From Pestalotiopsis fici W106-1 (lineage: Eukaryota > Ascomycota > Sordariomycetes > Amphisphaeriales > Sporocadaceae): 64,000 nt of DNA. Each line of letters opens with the position of its first letter. Positions within the stretch are counted from its first letter, which is position 1. This document shows, piece by piece, positions 33,612 to 45,114 of the stretch. The notes beneath the pieces were generated by a model. That model was not told the origin of the DNA and did no database searches. It saw only the letters and a list, made by a program, of their open reading frames with translations. The DNA lies in assembly GCF_000516985.1 (NCBI RefSeq), contig NW_006917092.1:3922619-3986618 (forward strand). Reading direction: 5' to 3'. Position numbers and translations under genes: made by a program.

Positions 33612-34943
33612 CTACAAGAAATAGTCGGATGGTCCACGCCTGCCAGCAGGAACATGTCTCATGTCATCCGGCACAGCCGAGAAGATGCTGAATTTGGGGT
33701 CCAAATTCTTATCGACCGTCATGATGGATGCTACATTTCCACAGCGGTAGCAGTAGTTGGGCGCCGACCACACTGTCACAACCGAGTTTTGCGGAAAGTG
33801 GAATTTGTAGCCTTCATTGACCAGTTGATGGGCTCGAGCGATCAGTTTGAGTCCATTGACGTGGTTGAACTCTGTCGCGACCTTGTCTCCGAAAAGCCAG
33901 CCAGCGCCACGTGGACTGATTGCCCATGTATCAATGTCTTCAGGGTCACTCCAGACAAGATCACAGAAGGCGCCCTCATGAGGAATCTCCTGTGCTCGAG
34001 CGACAACACGAATTTGGTCGATAGTGCGAATCTCGGGTGACAGTCCACCGTGTACACAGAGTACTTCGCCGTCAACAATGGCTGCCAGGACCAGGAAGTC
34101 AAAGACTTGACAGCATGCCTTCCATACACTGGCATTGCCGTATTTCTGCTGGCATTCCTCGTAAAAGCCATAAACTTGTGTGATTTGACGAGACTCGTGG
34201 TTTCCACGGACAAGAATGATACGATCGGGATACCTGACATCAAATTAGCAAGGTACGGGAGGCATGAATGTCTTGCAAGGACTTACTTGGCCTTCAAGCA
34301 CATGAGCAGTGTAAATGTCTCCAAGGAGAAGTAGCCTCTGTCCACAAAGTCACCGAGGAAGACGAATCGCATGTTGGGGTTGTTCACACTCGGTGTAACT
34401 TCCTGACTTGTGGGCCGGGAAGCACTTTGAGCAGCCGGGTCAGGAGAATGATCATCGTCATCGTCATCGGCGGCTTCTGTCTCGATGCTCTCGCCCTTGC
34501 TGTTTCGGCGCATCTTGATCTTTTTGCGCAGCCTCGGGTTTGTGATCTCGGTAGGTGGCTCAATCATGTCGGCGCTGATGATGGGTTTGGTACTCTTGGG
34601 CGCTTCGAGGGCAGTCTCTCCTGGCATACCGCCAGCGACCCGGAAAAGCTCAAGCAAATCGTAGAATTGGCCGTGGATATCTCCGCATACTGTGACAGGA
34701 GTGACAACGGGCTGGATGTTGCTTTCTGCGAACAATCAAGTCAGATCACGATTGATGGCAAAGGAGACAAGCGGATCAGAAGAGCATACCCTCCATCAAA
34801 ACTTCCTTAACAATCTCGCAGAGCTGCTTCATCACCGACTCAGGCAAATAATGACACTGCTTGGCTTCCTCGAGCCATTCGTCGAGGCCGGCATTGGCGC
34901 TGAGCTTTGCCGGCCCGGGCTTGGGCACTGACGATCTCGGCAT
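33612..34943 (-). CDS. ppg1: Serine/threonine protein phosphatase PPG1 (PP2A family)
   Basis: Three exons on the minus strand, 34943-34790, 34725-34287 and 34233-33612; phases close to 404 residues. Metal-binding and catalytic motifs are complete: [32 protein letters not shown], and the segments [10 protein letters not shown] and [11 protein letters not shown]. The C-terminus ends RRGPSDYFL, the PP2A-type tail that is carboxymethylated in relatives. Between the first two motifs lies an ~85-residue insert with a basic patch ([10 protein letters not shown]) and an acidic one (ADDDDDDHS), which ordinary PP2A lacks and fungal PPG1 has. Yeast Ppg1 acts in the Far/STRIPAK complex, regulating mitophagy and fusion-related signalling. 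The start at 34943 is the only in-frame ATG before the domain. Confidence 0.93.
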
Positions 34944-36093
34944 ATTGAGAGGGGCGCCGAGATGACTGGAGGCTAGATGGTGATAGCCACGACCCGCGAG
35001 TTGAGCGGCGGGAGGAGTATTACCCCAGATCAAGTCGAATCAAGGTCGAGTTTCAAGATGCAACGATCTCGAAAACCTGAAAGCTGTATCAATGGTTGAG
35101 GGACCCGCGGCTCGGTGTTTGGTGGGCTCCCTGGAGTGGTAGTGGGCGTATCGAACGTGGCCCAGGTAATCAGTCGTGGAGCCAAAGTTCGGTGCAGGTA
35201 TCGGTCTCGAGCGGTGGAGGAGATGGCGCCCGGGGCGATTGATTACCAAAAACCGGCGCGGGCTCATAGGAAGGATTGATCGGGCGGGGGGTTGCACTAA
35301 CCGGGGAGCTGCAGTTCCCTGGTGATAAGTATTGAATTTGGAAGATGTTTACCAAGGCTCCAGCCAGTCTTGCTGTAGCTTGGATATGGAATACACAGTT
35401 TTCGAAGACACATTAGAGAACCGCCCAAAATCTTTTATACTTGTCCCCTTCTTGTTGTTTCCCAACCTGATTGTTGTCTACTGCACAAATGGACAATTCG
35501 CACATTTCATCCAAGCATTGAATAATGCATAGTTATGCGGCTAACCATTGAGAGGCAGGTTGGCGCCAATCCACTCCAGTAGAGGTCCCCTGCTAGCTTA
35601 TCCTGGGCTCGTTCACTTGCTTATCGGCCTGAACCCCCCACCAACATTCCCATCGTCAGTCCAACACTTTCACATGCGCTCGCGACTAATGAAATGATCT
35701 CTGGATCGATTTCGGCGCTGCTATTTTGTGATTTACCTGCACATGCTGTAGCAACGGTCGCTCTCGCCCTTACTTGATTTCGACTTATTTTCTAGGTTCG
35801 CCTTGTCGCGTCAGTCACCCGCCCGTCGATCCACCAATCGTTTGCTGTCAGTTGCGGCACGCCCAAGCTCTCCTTCCGTTGTTAAAGCAAGCAGACTGTC
35901 CTTGTCCTTTTCCACATTCACTCCTGCAACATCAAATCATTGTCGGCGAACACATACGTCTAAGTTCCCTCCGCTGCAATGCTCCATCTGGGTCCCTTTG
36001 CGCATCCGAAATCGAGCCCATCTTCATAGCCCACTGTCTTGGAACACGACGATCACTTATCAAGTAGCACAACTTCAACTGGCCAAACCCACC
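34944..36093. promoter_or_regulatory. Divergent promoter region of ppg1 and upf3
   Basis: 1.15 kb between two divergent housekeeping-type genes. The stretch before upf3 is C/T-rich, as expected of a long fungal 5' leader. No gene or structured RNA recognised. Confidence 0.5.
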
Positions 36094-38129
36094 ATGGCGA
36101 CCGCCGCTCGTACACAGAATGGCGTCACAACGGGATCAAACGCCACCGGTGAAGGAGGCAGAAAGTCCAAAGCCCAACCCACCGGCCAGAAGCTCATGAT
36201 CCGACACCTGCCGCCACTCATAACAGAGGAGGAGGTACAAGCTATTCTCGGAGAGGAATGGATGATTGGCAACGGCAAGGTTGACTGGGCTCAGTTTCAC
36301 GCAGGCAAGGTGTCCAAGAGGTATGCCCATTTTTGCGCCGATCCTGTCATCTCTGATCTCCTTTGAACACTGGTCACTGACTCCTCACAAGTGCTTTCAA
36401 GGAGCCTCGGCCTTCCATGTACACACTTCACGTTGTCAAGGAAGAGGACGTCTCTGTTCTCAAGGACTTTATCCTGCGAGCAACATGGCATGACGCTAAG
36501 AACTCACACACCATGCTTAACTTTCAGGTCCATGCGCAGAACGTTTCAACCCGTGTACCTATCGCCAAACATCGAGTCGACCCCCGACAGGGCACTATCG
36601 ATCAAGACCCCGAGTTCCAAGCATTCCTACACGACCTCACCCAACCAAAAGAGTCTCAACCGAAGGACATTGAAAATGGCGATCAGCTTACATCGAGCCC
36701 CGAAGAGCCAGGCAAGGAAAGCAAAATCTCCCATCTAGTTAGGTACATTCAGGAGAAGAAAGCTGCCAAGGCCAAAGAGGCTGCTGCCGCGAAGACTGCT
36801 AGACACAGCCGACAGGAATCGCAAAGTAACAAGACCAAGACTGGAGATGACTCCAAGAAGAAAAGCAAGGAAAAGAGCGGCGCTGACAAGCCGGACAAGG
36901 AGAAGGAGAAGGAGAAGACCAAGGAGCCTACACCTAAAATCCTGACCAAGAAGGCTGCTGCTACCCAAGCTTCCACTGCCGAGGCCTCGAAACAACAAAC
37001 TGGCCAAACTGCAGCGGCCAAGCCTGCAGAAGAGGCCGCTCCGAAAAGCCGACGTGCTAATATTGCACAGGCTGCCAAGATCCTGCAGCGCGATCTGGGC
37101 CTTTCCCCCGGTAGTGCTCATCGACGAGCTCGGCAAAATGCGGCAAAGGCTGAAGGTGCATCCACCACTGAACCTCCTACTGGCACATCCACCGAGAAGA
37201 CAGTGGAAGAGACCAAGGAAGTCAAGGAGACCAAGGAGCCTAAAGAATCCAAGGAACCCGAAGCTCCCAAATCAGCTCCTACTGGCCCAAAGGCGCAGGG
37301 CGGCGAAGGGTCTCGTAGATCACGCAATAGAGGCAAGGGCGCCGCCAGCGCCGCCAACACAACAGAATCAGCCAAGGGCAAGGCTTCAGATGGTGCAGCA
37401 GCAAAGCCTACCACTGGACCTGTTATTTTGCTGAAAAAGGAATCCAGCAAGAAAGAGGACACTGCATCTGGGGCAGCTTCATCGCCCACCACTCCCGCTA
37501 CAACTTCAACTCCGACCAACTCGACCTCGACAAGCACCGCTGCCCCTCCGACGGGCCCAAAAGCCGGTGCCGGAAAAGGAAATAGCGGAAAGTCCAACAA
37601 TCAGCCACAACAAAAGAAGGCTGCTGCACAACCAACATCAGGTGCCGTTCGCGCCTTTGTGAAGCATGCCAACCCTTCTCAAGGCATCACGGAACCTCTG
37701 CTCAAACAGGCCATGGAAGCATTTGGCTCGGTCACATTTGTCGAGATAGACAAGCGAAAGGGGTTTGCCTATGTTGACTTTGGTGATGCTGAGAGTCTAC
37801 GTAAAGCCATTTCAGCCAGCCCAATCTCCATTGCCCAGGGCACTGTTCAGGTCCTCGAACGGAAAGACAAGAAGCCTGCCGCACCTACCAATGCTGCCAC
37901 TTCAACCCCGGCGGCACAGCCGTCTGCCTCGGCCGAAAAAGCTGCCGCCGACTCGCAGACACCCACTCCTGCCACAGCTTCAGCTTCCACTGATCGACCT
38001 AAAAGGGGAAATCGTGGTCGCGGACGCCGAGGAGGAGCAGGAGCTGCTTCTGCCAATGCTACATCAGCCGCCAATACCACTACTAGTAACGACACTGCAC
38101 CTGTAGCAAACCCTCCAGCGACGGGATAG
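36094..38129 (+). CDS. upf3: UPF3-type nonsense-mediated decay factor with C-terminal RRM
   Basis: Two exons, 36094-36320 and 36392-38129; phases close to 654 residues. ATG at 36094 in good context (CACCATGGC). The UPF3 (Smg4) domain spans about 33-180: KLMIRHLPPLITEEEVQAIL, WAQFHAGKVSKR, AFKEPRPSMYTLHVV. UPF3 binds UPF2 in nonsense-mediated mRNA decay. The middle (about 210-510) is Lys/Glu- then Ala/Pro/Thr-rich and probably disordered, with basic runs. A second RRM-like fold lies near 518-590 (GAVRAFVKHANPSQGI, GFAYVDFGDAESLRKAI). The tail has an RG-rich patch (KRGNRGRGRRGGAG) that may bind RNA. The C-terminal RRM plus RG tail is not part of animal UPF3. Confidence 0.9.
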
Positions 38130-39529
38130 GACTCGACGCCTTTTGGATATGATATCGTACACACAAGCCGCGTCGACGATGAGTGGGCCGATGCAATCCC
38201 CAAATTTTGATACCTAGAGCCACGACTTCTCCTGGCGGACAACACGACCACATAACTTGCACTGTGACTGTTCGAGTATAAATTAGTTACCATTCCGCCG
38301 ATGAAGAACAAGTCCTGCTCATCAAGACAGGCTGCTGGGCTTTGCTATCATGACTCCCCAGCTCATCGAGCAGTTCTGACTAAATTTATATTTCCGGCAG
38401 GTGCCCTAGACCTGATAGTCTGGTGATTGCCTGCCCCCTAGAGGTGGAATCCTTGAGTCGAAAAGGGTTTCCGCACATCTCTAGTCGGTCATACCTAAGA
38501 GTTCTATAGCCTGATGCAGATACTCCGGTGCTGCTCTCTCAGACAAATACATCGAGATATCCACGCAGCAAGACGATCCACATCAGACAGCTTATTTGTT
38601 ATAGTGGATTCCTTCTGCCACTGTGGCCAAAAGACTTGATCTAGGTATAGTCATTCGCCCAAAGCCACCACGTGTGACTTTAAATAGAGGCGAGAGAATG
38701 ACTTGATTATCATTATTGATCAATACAAACCGTTCATACATTGACATGTACAAATTCCATGGCCCGAGGTCGAAATGATTCCATGTGCCTTTATTCATAA
38801 GTACTTTCTCTCAACACCAAACATTGCAGAAACTAAACACATTGAGCTCTCTTAAGACTTTATCTGTCGAAACAATTTCGGCCTGGTAGTAGACCACCGC
38901 CGAGCGTGTGATTGTGGGAAAATGGCGCATCTTGGTATTAATCTTAGAGGCGTGTGCTGAACGTATTAAGGTTCGGTGAGTGCTGTCCAGCAGCGCCCTC
39001 TCATTTCTCTACCGCTCTGCTGGAGCATTTGTCCTGCACAAAACTTTCAACACGTTTGCTCATAGGGTATGGCCAAAGCAGGTCCGGGTGTTTACTTTCT
39101 TTTTCACAAATCCAAAATGTCTATGGCACTGTAGATGGTTTCTGAAAAGAGGGAAATGCCAACAAGGATGATAAACCAAGATTATAACATACAATTACAG
39201 CTAGCTTTTCCGCACCCTCTGCTGATCAGGAATAATCACTTTCAGCTGCCCGTGTAGAAGGGGTTTTTCTTTGCTTTCTTTTTCTTGCGCGAATCACCGT
39301 TGACCCGCCTTCTCACGTATTGTAACGGGAGCAAACCTTGCTTCTTGCCCAGAATTCAACACTAAAATTGCGGCAAACTTGAATGAACATATCTTGGCAT
39401 ATAGTGCCATACTTGATACCGTCGTCAATCTATTTATGGGATGCATGGGTCGTTGTGAAATCCACCAGTTGACGTTGCTACTACATGGTTTTGCCTGTTG
39501 TAACAAGCGGTACATTGCCAACTATTACC
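38130..39529. other. Intergenic
   Basis: 1.4 kb after upf3. Short open frames only; none resembles a known family. No tRNA or repeat seen. Confidence 0.5.
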
Positions 39530-41097
39530 ATGCAGTTGATGTTTGTAGCGGCCTCGTTGGTGGTGGCGGCTCTTGCGGGACCTGTTCAGGAGGTTAGAGC
39601 TCTTCAACAAGGGTTTTGCAATGCTCATGGCCCAATCATATCCGCTTTCAGGAGAGAAGCCAGAGCAACAGAGTATTGTTCAAAGTATCTCGGTTACGGG
39701 ACTAAGACTGCGTAGGAATTTCTTCTCAATACAGATGCGCATACTAACAACCAAAAAAGCACTTGGACGTTTACCGCCATCCCGACTACAAAACATCACA
39801 CCCATTGGGTAACGAAGACGGGTAGTCCAGTGACCACCACGACCACGGTCACTAGAACTCGTGTTACGACTCATAGAGGAACAAGTACGGTCACAGTCAC
39901 CAGCGTAAGTCATTTTGAGCTTCAGATTAACCTCTGGCTGATAAACGTGTGACATAGACCGACATCATTACCAGCAGCATAAGCGACTGCACCACTGAGC
40001 AGACACCAGTCCCAATAGACAAAAGACAAGGTCGCCATGGTGGCTTCGGGGGTCGACAGGGTGGAAGCCCAAGGCGCCCGACTCATTTTCCGCCTCACTG
40101 GGGAAAGCCATCTCAGTCGGCGGCTTGTTCATGCTTGCCCATAATCTCGGCAATTACTACAAAAACAAAGACAAAGTACAGAGTAGGTCGCAGCACAGCT
40201 TATTCCCAAATTCCAATAACCTTTTGAAAAAAAATAAGCTGATATGATAAAAGATTGCAAGTATAGACACGGTGACCAGTACACATACAGCGCAGAAAAC
40301 ACAAACAAGGTTGGTTTCTGAACGTAACTCATTACGACTCCTAAGCTGACTGGGGAAGCACCATAACTACCACTGTCGTATCAAGTCGTACACTCGGGTC
40401 AACAATCACGACAACCACAACTGTAACCTTGACATCATCACCAGTCGATCCGACGCCTGCTGGCCTTCGGTGTGTGGACCCTTCAGATCTATCTTGAGAA
40501 GATACATTTCGTACCCAGTCATGGATTTTGCTGACGTATTGACATGTATCTACGTCCAGGGTCAATGTATTCCACAGTCCATACAGCGATTGGGAAACTG
40601 ATGAGCCAGACCCATCATACTTTAAGGGCAAGACCCCTTTGTACACTGGCACCATTGATGACCTCAACTTTAGCACCGACACGGACGGGATGCTACTCAA
40701 CCTAGGCGCAGTGCCCATCAACGCCAGCCAAATTGCCGTTGTCGCGCAGGGTTACTTCCGGGCCAAGCACACCGGCAGCTACTACATCGGGTCGACGGGT
40801 TTTTCCACTGACGATTGGGCCTTCATGTGGACCGGTAAGAAGGCATTTCAGGACTGGGATCTCGACAATAGGGACGGCGAGGCGTTTGGCCACCGGCTGG
40901 TCGTCAATGAAGACATGGGCGTCCAGTTGAACAATCTCGACGAAGGCCAATTGGTCCCTTTTACCTACCTGTGGATCAATTACCTCGGCGCAGGGCAGAG
41001 TAACTTTTTTATTGATGATGCTCTGAGCTTTGACCTGAGCTTTGACAACCAGGGCTGGTTCATTTGGGACTGTGATCCGAATGCTTTCACCATTTGA
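39530..41097 (+). CDS. GLEYA-domain cell-surface adhesin
   Basis: Multi-exon gene; the exact internal joins are partly uncertain. Start at 39530 gives a signal peptide (MQLMFVAASLVVAALAGP). Exon 1 ends near 39711, exon 2 begins near 39760 and ends near 39904, and exon 3 runs about 39958-40179. A further Thr-rich exon starts near 40360, and an intron from about 40470 to 40560 joins it to the last exon. The middle is a Thr-rich linker (VTKTGSPVTTTTTVTRTR), with a possible Kex2 site (PIDKRQG). The C-terminal GLEYA domain has SPYSDWETDEPDPSYFKG, VVAQGYFRAKHTGSYYIG, DDWAFMWTGKKAF and PFTYLWINYLGAGQS, then ends. GLEYA domains bind carbohydrate at the cell wall. No GPI signal is visible. Confidence 0.7.
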
Positions 41098-41975
41098 GCC
41101 GTCAACTTGGACAGCTGGCACCATGTCGCTTAGCACTGGTATAGGCAACTGTGAGGAGCGGGCAATTTGGAATAGTTTTTATCCCTTGTTACTGCTGTTT
41201 CCTCAGTACAATGTTACAACAGCTCTGTTCTCCTCGTTGAACCACAGGTATTCAATGTAAAGTGATGCACGAATATAAAGTCTGGACCAAGACCTCCGCG
41301 TGGAGATTTACATGGTTCGTCACTTTTTCAGGGCTTCAGTGTATACGCCATTGGTGTACCTATCTGCTATTGCAGTGAATAAAGTTGCGTGGGGGTTTGG
41401 GGTAGCATGAAACGAAGCGAGCCGGCAGACCTCATGTGTCAATGACTAGAAGATCCGCCGATCTCTTATAACTTCATGCCCCTCGATGCGGAAGTTCGCC
41501 AAGCCTTTCTATAGGACGCGTCAGCCGCTCGGTAATATGAGATGGAAATGGTACACTGGCTATACCGTACAATTGCCTTGCCTCTATCAAGACCCTGAAC
41601 CACGCCAGTCGAGGTGGATACCAGGGATCGGAACCTGCGCGGCAGATCTCCGCCACATGCCGAATATGGCCAAACAGACAGCTGGATGACTGCCGAAAAG
41701 GGAAAGTCAAGTTTCGCTGATATTCCGCGATTTTGGTTACACGTTTGCTCATGGTGACCAAATACTACTCTTTTGTTATGACGAGCCATTCGGTGGCGCG
41801 ATTGACACAGGTCCGGGTGCTCCCACTCTGCCGAATCATAGTCACCCGAACCACATACGATGCGCATACTTGCGGAAATATATCATGAGCTAGAGCCGGA
41901 ATCATTTTAGCTTGGAAGAGAAGAAAAGTCTTGGCATTTGTCTGACTATAGGCTTTTTGTTCTTGCTCAAACAAA
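41098..41975. other. Intergenic
   Basis: Promoter of the GH3 gene. Nothing recognised beyond short, overlapping open frames. Confidence 0.5.
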
Positions 41976-44648
41976 ATGCAAGTGGCCAGGGCTATCTGCG
42001 CCGTTGCAGCGCTTGCTGGCTCAGCTAGCAGTCGCGCGACTAACACGAGTACGCCAAAGCAGCCACTATTGGCCGACGGTATCGGTGAGTTTGAATAACA
42101 TGTTCCTTGAATAGCATGATGATCATGATTCTGACTTGTCGTGATTCTTTTCAGTCAATCTTGGTATTGCGACAGACGCCTACAACAAGGCAAAGGCATT
42201 CGTTGCCCTGTTGAACAATGAGCAAAAGATCAAGATCATTGGTGGCCAGAGCTTTGATGATGGCAACGTCTCCTGGTCCGGCTACAGTGGCCAGGACGGC
42301 ATCAACAGCGTGAACAACCAGGCCTACGTTTCCGGTTTCTCGACCGCTGCCGCCGTGGGCATGACATGGAACCCGGATCTCGCCGAGGCGCAGTACAAGG
42401 CACTAGGTTAGTATCTGGCGAACGTTGGCTGGTGCATTTTTGTGTGAGCTGAACTGACGGGTATATCAGGCGAGGAATTCTACGGCGTTGGTAGCAACCT
42501 GATCAATGCCGGTGTGTCCAGTCCCAACGGCCGCATTGCGTGGTCGGGCAGACTGGGTGAGTCCATCTCCCCGGAGCCCTACTTGTCTGGCATCATTGAG
42601 GCACGAACAGTTCTTGGGTTCAACTCGGCCGGTGTGATCCCGGTTGGACGACACTTTGCAGTGGACGAGCAAGAAACCAATCGCGAGGTTGGTGGATACT
42701 CATCCAACCTCGACGAGAAGACTCTCATGGAATTGTACCTCTGGTGAGTCCATTCCGATGGCATCAGCACTCTGATACTTCAATCATGCACGTCCCATTT
42801 GTTATCGCATCCATCTTGATCAGGGAGAACTCAGACAATGTAAGAGGGCCTCACTGCTAACGTATCAATCACAGGCCATTTGCAGACTCGGTCGAGGCTG
42901 GAATGATGGGAGTCATGTGCTCACTCAATGGAGTCAACGGAGAAGTGGCTTGTGAGAACGATGCCCTGCTCAACGGTTATCTAAAGACCAAACTTGGTTT
43001 CCCCGGTCTGGTATCTCCAGATGTCGCCGCACAGCAGACTGCCTTGGGTTCTGCCAATGCCGGCCTCGACTATGGTTCAAGCCAATACTGGAGCCAAGCC
43101 ACAATTCTTGCCGGCATTGCCTCTGGCAACTTGACGCAGGCACGGCTTGATGACATGGCGACCCGCGTGGTCATTGGATATTACTATGTCAACTTGGACA
43201 ATGGCCAGCAGCCGGCAAAGGTCTCTGGATCCGAGTATCGCAACGTTCGTGGCAACCACTCGACTGTCATCAAGCAAGTAGCGAGAGAGTCAATCGTCTT
43301 GCTAAAGAACAATAATGGGGGTACCAGAAACGGATTCACTACTGGTCTGCCAATCCAGAAGCCGCACTCAATTGGTCTTTTCGGTGCGCATGCAGGTCCC
43401 GTAATGGCCGGCCCCAACGAAGTCTTTTCAGTGACGGGATCACCTGCCCAAATCTACCCCGGTCATCTGGCCGGTATTACCGGTTCTGGTGAAGACTCGT
43501 TCCCCTATGTCGTCGACCCCTATGTCGCCCTGAGTATCCGTGCCATTGATGATGGCACTTCCATCAACTGGATCTTCAACAATACTTATACGTCTCCTTA
43601 CACCATTGGCATACCGGGCGGAGGATCTGGTGGAGGCAACGGCAGCACGCCTGGAGGTCCCGGCGGCGGCGGCGGTGGAGGCGGATTTCCCGGGGGACCT
43701 GGTGGTGGTGGCGGTGGTGGAGGAGGAGGCGGTGGCGGCGGTGTTCCAACCTTCCCCGGTGGATTCGGAACCGGCGGCACTGCTTCTTTTGCAGGATATG
43801 CCGGAGCATCTGATGTCTGCCTCGTCTTCATCAATGCATGGTCCGGAGAGGGCGCTGATCGTACCGAACTCTCCAATCCCGGGCAGGATGCCATGGTGAA
43901 CACTGTCGCTGATAGCTGCAGCAACACAATTGTTGTGGCCAATGTTGCTGGCCCGCGCGTGCTCGATGCCTGGATCGAGCACCCAAACATTACCGCCGTT
44001 CTCTACTCGGCCCTACTGGGACAGGACAGCGGAAACGCCATTGTCGACGTCCTGTACGGCGATGTCAACCCTAGCGGCAAGTTGACCTACACCATTGCCA
44101 AGAACGAAACGGATTACATCCCCATCTGCCTCGAGCTAGAATGCGAGTTTGACGAGGGTGTTTACATTGACTACCGATACTTTGACAAGAACAATGCTTC
44201 TGTCCGATATCCCTTTGGCCACGGTCTGAGCTACACGACCTTTACTTATAGTGAAGACGTTTCCGTTACCATCACCAACCAGACGGCACTGAGCTCAAAG
44301 TACCCGACCGAACCCATAGGACTTGGAGGTGAAGCCGACTTGTTTGAAGATGTCATTACTGTAGAGACGTCTGTCCAGAACTCGGGAAGCGTAAATGGCG
44401 CCGAGACTGTTCAATTGTATGTCAGCTTCCCGGCAGAGGCTGAGCAGCCTGTTCGCGTGCTGCGAGGGTTCAACAAGGTCTCAATCGAGGCTGGACAGTC
44501 TGCCGATATTTCCTTCAATTTGCGACGACGCGATATCAGTTATTGGGATACCGACGCTGAGCAGTGGGCCATTGCCAGCGGCGAGTACACGTTCTCGGTT
44601 GCTGCCTCTTCGCGAGACATCAGATCCACAACAACACTTGAGCTGTAG
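41976..44648 (+). CDS. Secreted GH3 glycosidase (beta-glucosidase-like) with poly-Gly insert
   Basis: Four exons, 41976-42084, 42155-42406, 42470-42743 and 42875-44648; phases close to 802 residues. A signal peptide leads (MQVARAICAVAALAGSAS). GH3 landmarks: VGMTWNPDLAEAQYKAL, GVIPVGRHFAVDEQETNR, MMGVMCSLNGV, then LVSPDVAAQQTALGSANAG. The nucleophile Asp sits in PDV where family members have SDW. VARESIVLLKN starts the C-terminal domain and INAWSGEGADR carries the likely acid/base Glu. A fibronectin-III-like domain ends the protein (YPFGHGLSYTTFTYS). A ~45-residue Gly-rich insert (43613-43745) lies between the two catalytic halves, just before GFGTGGTASFAGYA. Probably releases glucose from beta-glucans; the W-to-V change beside the nucleophile makes specificity uncertain. 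Confidence 0.92.
43613..43745 (+). repeat. Coding GGN-rich low-complexity tract (poly-Gly)
   Basis: In-frame GGT/GGC/GGA repeats coding for long Gly runs broken by Pro, Ser and Phe. The tract is prone to slippage; length variation between strains is expected. Confidence 0.85.
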
Positions 44649-45114
44649 TGGTATTTCTTCCACGAGATATATTGAGAACGAAAAGAAGGGTTCGAATGAA
44701 TGATCAAATTAGAAGGACATTCAGGTACTGAATGCCGCTTTTGGCATGTTCTTTCTGTATAAGTAACACATTTGACAATTTTAGCGATGGTAGATTGATG
44801 TCATCTGCTGATTGGTAAACCGGTATAAGGCTATTGCTCATGACCTGCATAAGATACATCTCACCCGTACAATAAACATCCGGGTGGAGGCCGAACCCCT
44901 TGCAGCTCTTCGGGACTCCTCCATGTAGCGACGGAGTGGGCCGATCGTACCGAGTGCTCCCGTCGGCTGCGGAGATAATGACGGGTCACTGCATGAGGGG
45001 CGCAACAACTGCTAAATATTTTATGTACAATATGTGATGAAATGCTGATCAATTTCTAAGTGGGCTTTGTATACCGAAAGTATTCAGACCACCTGATCAG
45101 TGTACAGGATCAAT
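44649..45114. other. Intergenic
   Basis: 466 bases between GH3 and the P450 gene, both on the plus strand. Nothing recognised. Confidence 0.5.

Noticed and set aside
33842..34243. 133-residue minus-strand open frame
   Set aside because: Out-of-frame reading of PPG1 exon 3; the true frame is open to the DYFL terminus at 33612.
43440..43990. Minus-strand open frames with long Pro or Arg/His runs
   Set aside because: Antisense readings of the poly-Gly tract in the GH3 gene.
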